A stretch of DNA of 64,000 bases from Climacteris rufus (GCA_013398175.1 VZRZ01004300.1:1215369-1279368); one strand, 5' to 3'; shown: positions 30,806 to 43,840, counted from the first letter of the stretch. Made by a program: numbers and translations. Notes: generated by a model from the sequence alone, not told the origin.

Positions 30806-31924
30806 AAGGTTTAATTCATAGAGATGAAATAATCTGCCAGTTCCTGTTAGAGCATTTCTGCTTTGCTGTAGCATTTTGGCCTTTCTGTGTTCCTGATTTG
30901 GTATTAAATAGATAATGCTGATCAATTGAAAGTGATAATGCTAACTTCAATTCTATACGAATTAAACTTTCATTTTGAAGTATTTTTTACCTTAATTTTA
31001 GACCATGAGTTTACATGTTCCTGAACAAAAAACTGACCAGGTATTGAGAACAATCCAAGACACAGCACAAAATTGTACATGGCACAAAACTTCTTAACAA
31101 CTCGATTTTGCTTGATGGCTTTGATGCACATGAGCAGATTGACACATGAGCATTTGTTCTTGTTCTGTGGGTCAAAACAAAACAGAAAAAAACAAATTAA
31201 AAAAAATTAAAATTAGAGTTTTTCTAAACCTGTAAGTAGAATTGGGGATACCTTGTCAGAGAGTTAGTGTTTTGGTGACTAACTAGCAATACTAGAATTG
31301 CACTACTAATACAAAAACTGTTTTGTCACAAAAATAAACAGAGGAAAAACAACAAACATGAACTTCACCAGCCAGGAAATCCATGTGTCAGAATGCTGTT
31401 TCTCTTGCATGCACAGCACCTGGAAGCATGCCCTCAATGCCTTCTGGGAAGAATGAGTTTGCTTTGTTTGCTGCTTTTGCACATGTTTAGGAAGAAGATG
31501 GAGTATTTAGGCATTTTGTAGAAATGGTACCCTCAAAATCTCACACTGTTCTTCAGGATGGTGTGTTTTGCTCATATGTAAGGTACTCAGAAGCTGCAGA
31601 TGCTTCACAGGGATACATGACAGATAACATGCTCCTCTGGGAAAAATTCAGGGAATGCAAGAGGAAGGGCAAGGAATGCAAAATTCCTGCAAGTGTGCTA
31701 GCTCTGGACATGTGGTCTGTTTTCAGCTGTTGGGTTTTTCTTAACTTGTTTTACTCCCATTGTTGCTAATCTCCCTCAAGTTATATTCATTTAATAGGTA
31801 TGATAATTTATTTTTCCCCATCTTGGTCTCCCAGCATAACTGTAAAATCCCTCATGGTCTTTACAAAGAAGACCTCAGGCTGGTTATCATGAGGCCACTG
31901 ACCCAGAGACAACAAGCTGAATAT

Positions 31925-32330
31925 GTGTCCTGGTTTTCCTGGGTTTGCAGCTAACACACACAGAGATCAAAAAGTGGTTCAGTGTTGGTTGATGTGATGA
32001 ACAGCTCATCCCCACAGACACAAAGGAGCACAGAGGTAGGATGAGGAATCCTTGCAGCCCAGTAAGAGGAATGGAGCCCCTGTCCCAAAGCTGCCCTGGG
32101 AAAGCCACCAGCCTTGCTGTGCAGTGTGAGTCCCAGAAGACAAACCTGCTGCTGGAGAGGCTCTCTGGCTCAGCCCTCTGGGTGCTGGACTTGCCATGGC
32201 ACATTCAGAGGAGGAACCAAACATATGGAAAGGGAGGGAAGGAACAAGCACAGGAAAAGAGAGGGAAAAGGGGATGAAAGAGGCTGGTTGTGTGGGAACA
32301 GGTGGCTGGTCAATACACTTAAAGTCATTA
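31925..32330 (+). mobile_element. Possible degenerate LTR
   Basis: Begins TGTCCTGGTTTTCCTGGG, which resembles the first bases of passerine LTRs, and shifts to GC-richer sequence for about 400 bp with reading frames on both strands. No clear 3' end or target-site duplication. Tentative. Confidence 0.3.
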
Positions 32331-35300
32331 TGCTTTGATCATTACATAAAGGCTGCATCCTCTGCTATACTGGCACATTCTGTCCTGTCTTATCATGAAA
32401 CTCCATTTCTAACAGCTTTTTTTCTTTAGGAATTGCAGAAGAATTTAAAATATCTTTTGGGATTGTGTTTCACTATTTTTCTCTTATCTTCAAAGCTAAG
32501 ATGTACAGAATAGCAAAAACCACACCAGAGGGCCTTCAGACCTTGTAAATCATTTTAAAGATAAAATGTTGGTTCTGTTTTTGAAAATAATCTTGCACCT
32601 TAAAATGTACAAGATGTAAATGCAGCTTGATAAAGTACACTTAATAACACTCCCCATCCCCCAGCTTTCATCTCATAAGTGTGTCTTCCATATTTGCTAT
32701 CTACCTAATTGAAACATAACTGATAGTGCATGTAAGGTACACATAAAAGGCATCATTTATATCAATTAATTTGTGACATCACTAAATTACTATTTGATTT
32801 TCTCTTTTGGCACTAGTAAGAACACCTTTAAATGAAGCTACTTCTTAATTTTCTCCTTTTAAGCTCTTGTCTGGAATGTTGACAGCCACATCTGCTCCTG
32901 TTCCACTGGAGGAGCTGAGCTTTGGAGGATGCCAATCCACCAGCACAGCTAAGGATTTAGGAAGAAGTGTCTGGCAAAGGAACTCAGGAAGCTGAAGCAT
33001 GAAGTGCATACAACGCTTACAACCTTCCAAGCAGTCAATTTCAATTTTAATTTTATACAGCTCTTGTTCTGGCTACTCCACTGCCTTGTCCCAGTGCACA
33101 ACTCCCTCTCTCCATTCTTCTCAGACACGTTGCTTCTCCTTTCCTAGCAAAGACATCAGAGTTCTCTAAATTACTTCCTTCACTTCAAAATTTAGTATGC
33201 TAATTATGCATATCTATATATATTTTTACTACAAACAGTTACAGAAGTTGGAACAAATAAAGCACCTTTTGACATTTTTGTTAAGTTATTTTGAGGAGTA
33301 CTCAGGATTAATGCACACTAGCAAAGTTCTACCCTAATTCATGTCACTCAAGCATAGGTACAAATGGGAATAGGCACTGATCTGTAATTCACATAATTAT
33401 AATGTCATCTTGACAGAACGTGCTAATTTATGGAGCAGCAAGAATAAAGTAATTTTATTGTAGCTAAACTGATTAGTTCTGGCGAGTTTAACTAAAACTG
33501 ATTTAAATAGTGTGACACAAACTGGTTGCAAAAAATGGAATTTTATGCCTTCCCCTTCCTTTTTTATTTAACCTGCCAGTCTACATTGATATTTTTTTCC
33601 TCCTTGAAACTAGAAGAAACTGCACAATTGTCAATTAGGAGCATAACTGATTTCATACCGCCCACGCCCCTTTTGCAAAGCTTTCAGACTGTGTTCATAG
33701 GGAAATATATCCATAGCAGTGAATGAATTACACACAGTTCTTCAAAGATTGCTAATTGAGGGAGAATTATAATTGCTAAAACATGGAACAAAATGAATAA
33801 AGCTCTTTGGATGCTTTAAAATATCTCACTGTAGGTGCAGGTTACGATGCAATTTTTAACACAAATCCGTAGTACAGAAAAACATAAAAATAACCTTTGG
33901 AAAATATTCCAGCAGCAATTTGGTCCTTAAACACCATATGGAGAAGTAACTAATCCTATATACAACTAGATGATTCAGTGGGATAATCCACAGAAGAATT
34001 TCCATATGGCATTCTCAGTGTTCTTCAACACATTCTTTTCTATCTCCAGCCCATGCCTATGAAATGCTGGCAGATGCACTGCTGCTACAGAAGCCTGAGT
34101 TGAAAAGCAAAATGAATATCCATTTTATCTGTATCCAAAGACACAGATGACACATAGATGTGTCATCACTTGCTAAATGCTCTTATTTGTCCTCTTGGGT
34201 GGTGAGCCAAGGCCAGAAGGAAGATAGGATTTCAACGGGCATAAGCACAGCCCGTCTCTGCTGTGGTACAGGTGTGCCAGGCTTGAGTTTAGATTCAGAT
34301 TTAGACCATTAGGGTGGCAGAAGGATATGGCTGGGCTGAATATGATTCCATTTGAATAACTCTTTTCCACATTCTGAAAGGATGAGTTTTCTATTCCTCA
34401 GACTCCAGAATCTGCCGGTGTAATTTCCCTCATTCCCAACTTCTCAAACTGAAAACCAAGTTGGTTTTTTTCCCCTTCTATCAATGCCTTAATGTTATTC
34501 TAGAAATCAGTTTGAAATTATCTGTCCAATTAGAGAGTCTTTTACACTAAGGTAGTCCAGACACTTGCTAGCAACCCTGGCCTACATGCAGTGGTCTTGA
34601 AGGCAGCAAATGGATACAGATCAATTAGTACATATATCCACTCTGAAGAGTACACAGCACAGAGACTACAGAGCATACAAAGCAGCAGAGAGAGCAAACA
34701 GCATCTGGCCAAATAGCACACATGTATCTTGGTGACTTCTTTGGGCATTATTTTTAGCATTGCCTTCTTTCACACGGAAGGACATAGTAATTACACTTCA
34801 CTGAAGAAGTTCTTCTGTGTCAAAGAGAATGAATGATCTTGAAGCTCCCATCAGTCCACAACCTGGTTTTAAATTATCCACTTCATAAGTTCTGCTACCA
34901 AGTGTATTTGACTTCACTCACCTTCTCATTTGAAGAGAAGCAGATGTGGCTCTAAACCTGTAGCTGATTTCAGCAGCTTGAAATTCAGACTGACAGGTGA
35001 CTTTAGCTCCAGGTCGTTTCCTCTGCTGAGAAAAGTTATGCAATGTGAAGCAGAGCCAGGTTTCTTATGGTACCTTCTATGGATATCAAAACTGCCTCCT
35101 GCAGCAAACATTTCAAATTGCTTTCTTGCAGATCCATTTCAAATTCCTTTCTAAAACAATAGAATGTTTTCTTAACTTAGGCTCACTGATGATGACAGAA
35201 TCTTATTTACTTCTTTATTACCTTCACAGCAAATTTTAATTAATTATATATTCCTCAATTATTTAATCACTTTCAGTTGGCTGTCCTTCCAGACTTGATG

Positions 35301-37294
35301 TATGCAACATTAGTTATTTGCCTATGGCAAGATTTTATGAACTATAATATGCACCACATGTCCAACTTGCTCAAAATTAATTGCAGGCATTGTATTTGGC
35401 ATTAATGTACATCTTTAATTGGCTTTAAATTCACATCTGTTTTGCTTTATATACAGCATTCTATATGAGCATAAATGCATGCTGCTTCTGATGTGTGCAA
35501 CAGCAGCCACTAAACCCACCTTTTGTATTTCCATTTAACATTTTAATAGAACTCTAGTTTTCTGAGTTTAAAAAAAAAAAAAAAAAGCTATTTGAAAATA
35601 ATTAGTATTTCTTATTTGTTATGAATTATTTGGAATGTCAGATGGAAAATACTAGCTGAGAGCTAACGGAGAAAATATAAAGTTGCTAAGGTTTGCCTGT
35701 TTAAGAAAAAAATCTCTTTGAAAGAGGCTTTGTTGTGGAAATCCATCCTCAGCCTGAAGGAAGTGACAAGAGCGTCACTTAGCAGCTAGCAGTTCATTAG
35801 GGACATTGGGCATTATCATCCCACAACTGCTCCCACAGTTCCTATCACTTTGCACGGAGACACATCTGAGGCGGCTGTAAAGCCCTGCCTGCTTCCACCT
35901 GGGAGATGAAACCGAGCAAGCCCCAGCACAGAAAACCATTCAACACACGCTAGAAATCTGGCAGTGGCTTATCTTGCAGGTATCTGATTGTTGATACACA
36001 GATTAGACAAATTAATGCTAATTAGGGTAAGTTCACAAGCGTTGTAAGTACCTTTCCGACTGCGAGGTGTAGATATCCTGAGAATTACAGCCAAGCAACT
36101 GCCTACCTCTAAATGAGATAGAATATGTAAAATTCAGACATAGGACACTGCATTTTCAGTCCATCTCTGCCAAAACACACAGAGATATGTCACACTGACA
36201 ATCTGGATTTGAGAAAAATGTGGCATCATTTCACTTTCTGAGGGGATCCTGATGATGTCAGATCTCTTTCAGTTTATTGTGTTTTTGGCCCAGTAACTCA
36301 GACCATGACTACATCAGTCTTCACCTATTGCTGAGGGAACCTTCAATCAACATAAAATACAGAGTAACAATCAGCAGTTTTTAGGATAAGAAAGCAGGAT
36401 CAAATGCTACTCAGACCAAAATAGAATGAACTAATTATTCAAGATAATACAAAAAGTGTAGCTGAATGAGCAGATATGATTATATTCTATGCAACAGGCA
36501 ATACAGCATGTGGAATAAAATATTCCTTTTTCCTCAGCAGCAAAAAAACAAGGGGTTCTGTCTTATTACCAGACTTTGAAATTACTCTGTCAGCATCTTT
36601 GTAGCAAACTGCTTTACACTGAGGCATTTAATTATGTCAAGTTCCAGAATTCCACTTCTCATTCTTAGATATTGTGTAGGAATAAACTTCAAATGGATGC
36701 TGTTTTTAAAAGGCTGATACACATGGTTTCACTGGAAAACTGTAGCCTGAAGATTCAACATCCCAACTCCCAGAGATGAAAGTCTTTGCTTTGTAGAGCA
36801 ATTAGGTTAAACTTTATACCACCCTTACTGAAAGCAAATTTTAAAAGGTTTTATTATTTCAAAGTTCAGTTTGCTGCTTTAAAGTGAAGGAAACACTTTC
36901 AGTGGCCTCGGATATTTCATGTGGAACAGAAGAGGTGACTTAGAGTGACAATGAATGACCTTTGAATCGTCAGCCCTGCCTGTTTGCTTGGGAGGCAAAT
37001 TATTGTTGCAAACGACTTTGTACGTAAATGGCACTCAGGGAAAGCAGGATGCACAGCAGTTCACCCTCATCCAAAACCAAGCCAAATGAAACCATTTAGC
37101 ATTAGAGAGGGAAAATGCATCTAAACCGTTCAGGCCCCTGGTATTTTCCGAGAAAAAAAAACAGCCCACAAATGGGGCTGTCAGAAGAATTTTCCTTTGG
37201 AATCTGCTGCCGCCTCGTGGGCTCGCCCTGAATTTAAGTCCTGGGATAGACAGAAAATAGCAAAAGTTAACCTAGGATTTTGGCAGGGGAAATC

Positions 37295-37344
37295 CAGCTA
37301 TTTAAGTGACATTTAACCTCAGCTATTTAAGTGACATTTAACCA
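37295..37344. repeat. 25-bp tandem duplication
   Basis: The unit CAGCTATTTAAGTGACATTT plus AACCT occurs twice head to tail, with one difference in the last base. It is followed directly by a short inverted repeat CATCAT-CAA-ATGATG at about 37344-37359. Confidence 0.9.
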
Positions 37345-38350
37345 TCATCAAATGATGCTTACTAGCATCATTTCTGTCGTGGTGTGAAAAGATATTTGTG
37401 TAACCAGGTTACATTTGTGACTTTTCACTTCCTTGAATTCACAATTACAGCAAAAACTTTAACTTGTAAGACTTCAAATAAAAATACAGCAAAATGTCCT
37501 CTTATTTCTGATGGCTTTGCTCCACAAACTAGTACACTTTAATCACTATACACTGGTGTATAGAGAGAGAAAAAACTTTTATATCTCTTTGAAGTGTTGT
37601 CCTGTAGTGCCTTGGTTTGTTTGGGTTTAGTTGGGACTTTTTCTGAACCATTTATGAGCTTGATATTGCAATTAAAGAGTTCCTACAGATTCTCCAGGCT
37701 ATGTAAGACCATGAAGTCATTAATAGCTTGGTAGTTTCTCTTTGGAGAAGGGGGTCACTGGGATACTAGACTGGAAAAAGGAAAAGCAGTTTGTGGGACA
37801 AGGAATTCTGTGGGTTCTTAAAAATTTCTTGTTCTACAATTGCCAGAAAATCTGATAATGGGATGCTAAGGTGATCATTCAAGAAATCTGGAGTTGTCAG
37901 AAGGTGATCCATTCACCTTGGAATGGCCAGAGTTTGAGGTAAAACAGTCACAAGCTATGAAATGAGCAGTAACTTTAGTTTGCTTTAACTTCATTGGATA
38001 GATTACACTTCATTTCTCTTTAATTCTTAAAAACAAAAGGGTGGGGGGATAATTTGATCTCTACAGGGAAAATAAACTGCAGTGGTGGCCCTGCTGCATA
38101 GAACTTTCTTCAGTTATACATTTTTTTTGTTTTTTATTGTACACCCTGTGGACTGAATCTGATGCTGATTGATCAGCATCAAGATACAGCCATGGCACCC
38201 CCCTCACCTCTGCCCTTTGGGGGTGTGCTCCCAGTCCAGAGGTCAGTCCCCACTGTAACCTATGTTGGGGCAATTCAAGTCATTTTGGCCTCACAGTCAC
38301 TGGATGCAGAGTGTAATTTCAAGCAGAAAACATTGTTCTAAAGTAGCCTT

Positions 38351-38670
38351 ACAATCATAGAAATTACAGAATGGTTTGGGCTGGAAGGGACCCAGAGATC
38401 ATCTCGTTCCAACCCACTTGCCGTGGGCAGAACCTTCCACTAGACCAGGTTGCTCAGAGCCCGCTCCAACCTGACCTTGAACACTTCAGGGATGGGACAT
38501 CCCCAGCTTCTCTGGGAAACCTGTGCCAGTGCCTCACCCTCCTCTGAGTAAAGTTTCTTCTAAATATCCAATCTAAATCTCTCCTCTTTCAGTTAAAAAC
38601 TGTTCGCCCTTGTCTGCCACTCTCTCTCCTCTTCATAAGCCCCCTTTAAGTACTGTAAGGCTGCAACCAG
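38351..38670 (-). mobile_element. CR1 LINE 3' fragment (antisense)
   Basis: The reverse complement of a CR1 3' end. The + strand has ACAATCATAGAAATTACAG, AATGGTTTGGGCTGGAAGGG, GATCATCTCGTTCCAACCC, CACTAGACCAGGTTGCTC and CTGTGCCAGTGCCTCACCC. It ends just upstream of the RECK CpG island. Confidence 0.93.
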
Positions 38671-39054
38671 TGCTCTGAAAGTGATGTGGAGAAAATACGT
38701 TAATAATTCAAATACTACGTATAAATAGAAATAGACACATTCAACGGAGTCTGTGACTCTTTCACAAAACTAAAAAATCTTTCTCCTATTTCATATTGCT
38801 ACTGGTCGCCTCAGCCCTCTTTCCAGGCCGAGCACTCCTTCCGGGCACGGTCCTCCCGCTCCACAGGCCGGGTAAAAGGAGGGTTGCGGGCTGCCCGTGG
38901 GCTCAGCAGAACCGGTGCCGCGGGCAGCCCGGTGTCTGGCGGAGGAGGAGGAAAAGCAGGAGGAGGAGGAGGGAGCAGCGGCCTCAGCCTTCCCTCGCCG
39001 CCCGGGCTGGCTGCGCTCCTGTCCCGCTGGAATGCCCGCGCCGGCTGGGCGGGC

Positions 39055-39166
39055 GGGGGCGGGGCCTGAGGGGGAGCATCAGCCAATGAGGTGGGGCCTG
39101 GCGGGGAGCAGCAGCCAATGGAGCGGGGCCCGGCGGGGAGCAGCAGCCAATGGGGCGGGGCCTGGC
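39055..39166 (+). repeat. 32-bp tandem repeat of CCAAT plus GC boxes
   Basis: AGCCAATG occurs at 39081, 39113 and 39145, exactly 32 bases apart. Each copy is followed by a G-rich GGGGCCTGGCGGGGAGCA-like block carrying Sp1-type GC motifs. The last copy runs into the N gap, so the real copy number is unknown. Confidence 0.9.
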
Positions 39167-39505
39167 NNNNNNNNNNNNNNNNNNNNNNNNNNNNNNNNNN
39201 NNNNNNNNNNNNNNNNNNNNNNNNNNNNNNNNNNNNNNNNNNNNNNNNNNNNNNNNNNNNNNNNNNNNNNNNNNNNNNNNNNNNNNNNNNNNNNNNNNNN
39301 NNNNNNNNNNNNNNNNNNNNNNNNNNNNNNNNNNNNNNNNNNNNNNNNNNNNNNNNNNNNNNNNNNNNNNNNNNNNNNNNNNNNNNNNNNNNNNNNNNNN
39401 NNNNNNNNNNNNNNNNNNNNNNNNNNNNNNNNNNNNNNNNNNNNNNNNNNNNNNNNNNNNNNNNNNNNNNNNNNNNNNNNNNNNNNNNNNNNNNNNNNNN
39501 NNNNN
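39167..39505. other. Assembly gap (339 N)
   Basis: An unsequenced stretch inside the CpG island, flanked by GC-rich tandem repeat. It most probably hides the RECK 5'UTR and exon 1 (start codon and signal peptide). No signal-peptide-like frame ending in the phase required by exon 2 is seen on either side of the gap. Confidence 0.85.
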
Positions 39506-41621
39506 CCGCGGGACGCTCCGGTCTGGCCGCAGCCGGGGCGGGATGCCTGGGGCCGGGGGAGAGGGCGCCGCCGCCCCGGCAGCGCTGCGCCCCCCGCACC
39601 TGTCCCGCTGCCGGTCCGGGCTGCTGCTGCCCCGGCTGCCCGGGAGTCAGAGCCCCGCGGGATCCCTGCGGAGAGGCGCTTCCATGGCTTCCATAGCGGC
39701 CGGATCCGGCGCATCCCGGCGGGTGAGGAAGGCAGACGTGCCCCTGTCCCGCCGCGCGTTCCGCGGCTCCGGGCCGGGAAGCCTGCGGCTGTCAGCTGGC
39801 TGCGGGTGCATCCCCACGACTGGGGCATGAAAAGGTCCAAATGGGCATAACCCGACGCCTGGGTTGCCGTGTGTAGTGTCAGAGCAGGCTGTGTGTTCCG
39901 GGGCTCGCATTCCTTGTTTTCAGTAGAAGAATAATACTGAACAAGGCATGGAGGATTTTAAAAAGTGAAGGCAAGAAGTGACTCTCCTCTGTAAAGAGAA
40001 GGACAGTGGTAAAACAGCTGCCTGCATTAAAGTTTTGGTAGTAGATGTGTCGGCAGTGTGCGCTCGCAGCCCAGGAAGCCAAGGAGTGCGGGGCTCCCAG
40101 AGGGTGGATGCCCCGTTCCTGGGAATGTCCAAGGCCAGGTTGGATGAAGCTCTGAGCAGCCTGGTCTAGTGGAAGGTGTCCCCCCTGCAGGAGGGGTTGG
40201 AACCAGGTGATCTTTAAGGTCCCTTCCAACCCGAACCATTCTAGGATTCTGTGAGACTGTAACTTCTTACCAGGACCGAAGAAGAGTAGTCGAAAAAGAA
40301 GGCAGCACCAGGACAGGTATTGGAAAACGCCTTTTATTAAATAGATCACATTGTTGTCACAGGAATGGAAAATACAAAACGTGTTGTACGGTAAAGCAGA
40401 AGACTGCAGTCACTGAGGCATTTATGGGCATTTCATTGTTGTTCTGTAGTTATGGTTTTAGTGAACCCTGGTTTTAGGAAGAAGGCAGCAGACAGCTTAT
40501 GAAATATAACACACTCTGGCCCAGCCTTCCATTCATAGACGTACTAATATTGCAAGGAATTCCTGCCCAATTTCCTCTTGCTGGTTCAGTAAAATCTATC
40601 TAGTAAAGTATTGTGAAATAAGACCTTTTTTTGTTCCATCACTGTGATATAGAGCTCAAATGCAGCTTTGCAGAAATCTGTAATCATTAAGTGATCCTGG
40701 GTGTGAAGATGTGAGTGGCAGTAAAAGCTTTTGAAGAACACCTGTGTCTGTTTTCTCATAACTGGTCCAAACAGTGGGAATGGGTGAAAATGAATGTCAG
40801 TGTTGTGCAATTCATTTTATATTAGCCAGGCTTAACCATGAATGAACAAAGGATTTGAATCACAGGGGGAACAAATTTTAGTATTATATTTAGTATAATA
40901 CTAAAAATGCTGCTTTAAACTTTGGTGTTTCTTGACTTTTCAGTGCTTCAGTTCTCTTGTTTTTTGCTCTTGATGTGTTCTTATCTGTTTGCTCTGTGGC
41001 TTCCATCCAGTCAGGCAAATTCACTCTTAATCATCCATCATTAGTGAAACAATTTACAGTTTTGTTCCAAGTTTTTAAGAACCCAGAGTTCAATGAGCAG
41101 CTATGTGAGCAGAGATTCCTGCTTTGATTTCCTTTTCCACCTGTTCCATACTGATTTTTGCACTTTTCAGATTCTGTGAGATGATTCAATTCACAAAGGC
41201 ATATTGTCTCTACAGAGGTTTTTAGTGGGCTTTTTGTTTACTTTTTTCATATTCTTTTTTTTCTTAAAGTTTTCCCTGGGTTAATAAATTCCATTGTCTC
41301 ACGAAGGAATTTGCCAGGTGCCAAGCTAGTGCAAGTTAAGCAGCAGAAATGTGACTAGAAGCAGAAGAGGAGTGAGATCTTGTTTTGGAGGCAGTGAGTG
41401 TTCAGGGGTAACTGTGAGACTCATTGTAAAGTTCTGCATCAGATTCAAAACAAAAATTTCTGTTCATTTTCTGCCTTTTGGGAAGGAAAATTTCTCATGA
41501 TTATCTGGGGACCAGACAAATTTTCCTGATAGGACATCAAGTGTGTACTTGTGTTCAGAAGTGGTGGTGAAGTGCTTCAAGTCTTTTAAATATCTTATTC
41601 CCTCCCCCTGCTTTTCCATAG
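39506..41621 (+). other. RECK: RECK intron 1 (visible part)
   Basis: It begins in the CpG island and becomes AT-rich after about 39900. It contains a CR1 fragment at 40060-40255. It ends in a pyrimidine tract and TTTTCCATAG before exon 2. Nothing else recognised. Confidence 0.65.
40060..40255 (+). mobile_element. CR1 LINE 3' fragment
   Basis: Sense CR1 3' end: AATGTCCAAGGCCAGGTTGG, then ATGAAGCTCTGAGCAGCCTG, GTCTAGTGGAAGGTGTCCC, GGTGATCTTTAAGGTCCC and TTCCAACCCGAACCATTCTA. It ends with GGATTCTGTGAG. Confidence 0.93.
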
Positions 41622-41680
41622 GCTTGTCTTGTTGTTACCATGCAAAGGACAATTTAATGTGCCGTGATGTCTGTGAACAG
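41622..41680 (+). CDS. RECK: RECK exon 2: start of first cysteine-knot repeat
   Basis: RECK (reversion-inducing cysteine-rich protein with Kazal motifs) is a GPI-anchored surface glycoprotein. It inhibits MMP2, MMP9 and MMP14 and acts with GPR124 as a WNT7 co-receptor. This 59-bp exon completes a split codon and encodes LSCCYHAKDNLMCRDVCEQ, against ALCCNHSKDNQMCRDVCEQ in human, with the paired Cys and CRxVC pattern of the first CC repeat. The acceptor is TTTTCCATAG and the donor CAG|GTAAGC. The entering phase requires exon 1 to end with one base of a codon. Short but unmistakable. Confidence 0.95.
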
Positions 41681-43754
41681 GTAAGCTGGGTTTAAATTTG
41701 CTTTTAACTCCATCAGAGTTAAAATTGTGCCTTTAGACAATGTTAAGGTTGGAAGCTAATGATCTTCTGCCTGAATGCTATGTGTGAATTGTGAGAGGTA
41801 ATGTTATTGAAAGGACAACTGAAAAGGTTTAAAACTGTGCTCCTCTTTCCTTTGTAGTGGGAAACAGGTTCTGCTGAAGCTGAGCAGAAATAGAGATACC
41901 AACCTGAGGCCATGATTTGGTCAAGCAGAGATGATAAGCACATTAGGAAGTGAGAGGGGTGAAAGTATTTTACAGATTTTCTGCATCTTGTGTGTCTCCA
42001 GGTTTTGGGGATTTAAAACAAAGAACAAGATGCTGGTATTATTCTTCCTTCTTGCCAGTTCTTGTTTGTTCACTAAGCATCTCATTATGATAAATGGCTT
42101 TGTGAATGCAGCAAAAATCTGCTCACTTACTCTATTCATAAGGTTGTTTGTTCTAAATTCAAGCTGAGGAAGTATTTTCCACAACTTATGTTTAGACTTG
42201 CACCTGTGGATAATATTTTGTACACCTTTATGTGTGTATGTAGTTACATAAATTTATTTGCATAAAATATTTACATGAGTAAAGCTTTACATAGATGTAG
42301 ACACAATTTTTCTATTAAAATTGTGTTCTTGCATCATACCAGCCCTCTTTTCTTGTCTTCATTGCCCACTTTGAGGCTGTTCAAGCACTAAACCTGGTTA
42401 TGATTAAGTTTATGTTTATCTCTGATTGTACTAACAAAACTTTTACTTTAAATTGCACTTCTCCCTCCCTGATATATCTAGACAATACAACCAAATCTTC
42501 TTTCAGTTTTCAAATTGTTAGGCCAAACAAGAAAAAGTCTTACAGTCTCTTTGTATAAAATATTCTCTCAATTCCTATAATAACTCTTGCAACCCTTCCA
42601 GCATAAGTTTATCTCTTTGAATATAGGTAAGTAAAACTGTGCGTGGCATTATAAACAGAAGTATAGCACTCAATCTTAACAATTGTATTCAAACCTAGAT
42701 GTGAGAAAGATATCCATTCCTGAATATAAAAAGATAATTGGTGAATTTAGTAGCTGCATTGATACAGCATTTGGAATAATCTGTCCAATTCTTTCTTCTG
42801 TTTCATTGGTTTGAAGTTCCCAGTTTATCATGTGAATTCCTGTTGGCTCTTCATGAAAGGCCTCCAGCTTTTTACTGGCAAATTCCATCCCAATTCTGTT
42901 ACACTGGTTCTAATTATTGCATGGTTTTCTGTGGGTTTTGTAAGATACTCTGATCTTGCCTCATCTGGATGATCTCTCTCTACTCAGCTAATCAACATAT
43001 TCAGAATCTTAGTGGTGAGAAGTCTAGAACAAGTCTGAAGCAAGACTGGTGCCCCTCAAAATGCTTTCTAAGGAGCTGGCTTAGTTACCTCACATCAGGC
43101 TGGTGGCATCATTCTCTCAGTGATCCTTTGATACATCCAACAAACTGGCTGAAGGAGCTGTCTCCTGTTTTACTGATTTTCATGTTCTGCAATTTAACCA
43201 TTTTGTGCAGCTGACAGCAGGAAGAAGTTTCTTGGCCTGTCTCTGGATATGCACTTACAGATTAGATTTGGAGCTTTAGAGCAGGTGAGGAGGAAGAAAG
43301 TTCATTGAGGAGCTGTCTTGGCCTAATCAACAGGTTGTAAACAATACCCCAGGAGAAAGAGTCCCTTCTGCAGGGCATGGAGGCACTCATCTGCAGATGA
43401 GACTTGCTGTCTAAGGTCATTTGGTTTTCAGGGGCTCAGATCTAGGATGTTGCAGGAATTGCAAGGGTTTTTTGACCCTCAGACTGTTGCCCATTTTGTG
43501 CTCATCTACATGGATACCAGTAATAATACTGAGGGAGGCTTTGCATGGGTAAAAGGTAACCACAGCCCAGGGTTGAAAGGCACAGGAGACCCAGTGATGT
43601 TGCCCTGGATCCTGCCAGTTAAGCAAAATGGCTTGATTTAGAGTGAGGAATTCTGCTAATCAGTATTTGGGCTGTTGTGAGACCTTTGGAAAAGAGAACT
43701 TGGAGTACAGATTTGTTTGTCAACTAACAGAATTCAAATATCTAATTATTTTGC

Positions 43755-43840
43755 ATTCTTAGTATTAGTATTATATAGTATTAGTATTATATAGTATAGT
43801 ATATGTATAGTATTATATTAGTATTATATTCTTAGTAAGT
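43755..43840. repeat. TAGTATTATA-type low-complexity repeat
   Basis: Irregular repetition of TATTAGTATTATATAG words over about 85 bp. Probably length-variable. Confidence 0.8.

Larger units (their letters stand above)
30806..38350. other. Intergenic, possible regulatory DNA, no gene recognised
   Basis: Unique AT-rich sequence upstream of RECK. No exon is supportable. A 17-base A run sits at 35570-35586. The GC content is higher and word variety greater around 35750-36120 and 36890-37260, which read like candidate conserved non-coding elements. A 25-bp tandem duplication is at 37295-37344. A possible LTR remnant is at 31925-32330. Confidence 0.55.
38800..39850 (+). promoter_or_regulatory. RECK: CpG island, presumed RECK promoter and exon 1 region
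   Basis: An abrupt change to very GC- and CpG-rich sequence, interrupted by the N gap at 39167-39505. It contains several GC boxes (GGGCGG) and CCAAT boxes on the + strand. It lies 1.8 kb before RECK exon 2 in the same orientation, as expected for the promoter and first exon. Long reading frames through it include N-derived residues and are artefacts of GC richness. A divergent transcript is possible but not shown. Confidence 0.75.

Noticed and set aside
39541..39730. Post-gap frame starting ATGCCTGGGGCC, or MASIAAGSGASRR before GTGAGG, as RECK exon 1
   Set aside because: There is no hydrophobic signal peptide, and the donor phase does not fit exon 2, which needs one leftover base.
38811..39910. 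Long reading frames (up to about 317 codons) on both strands across the CpG island
   Set aside because: They run through the N gap as unknown residues and persist only because GC-rich DNA has few stops. No signal peptide or domain is visible.
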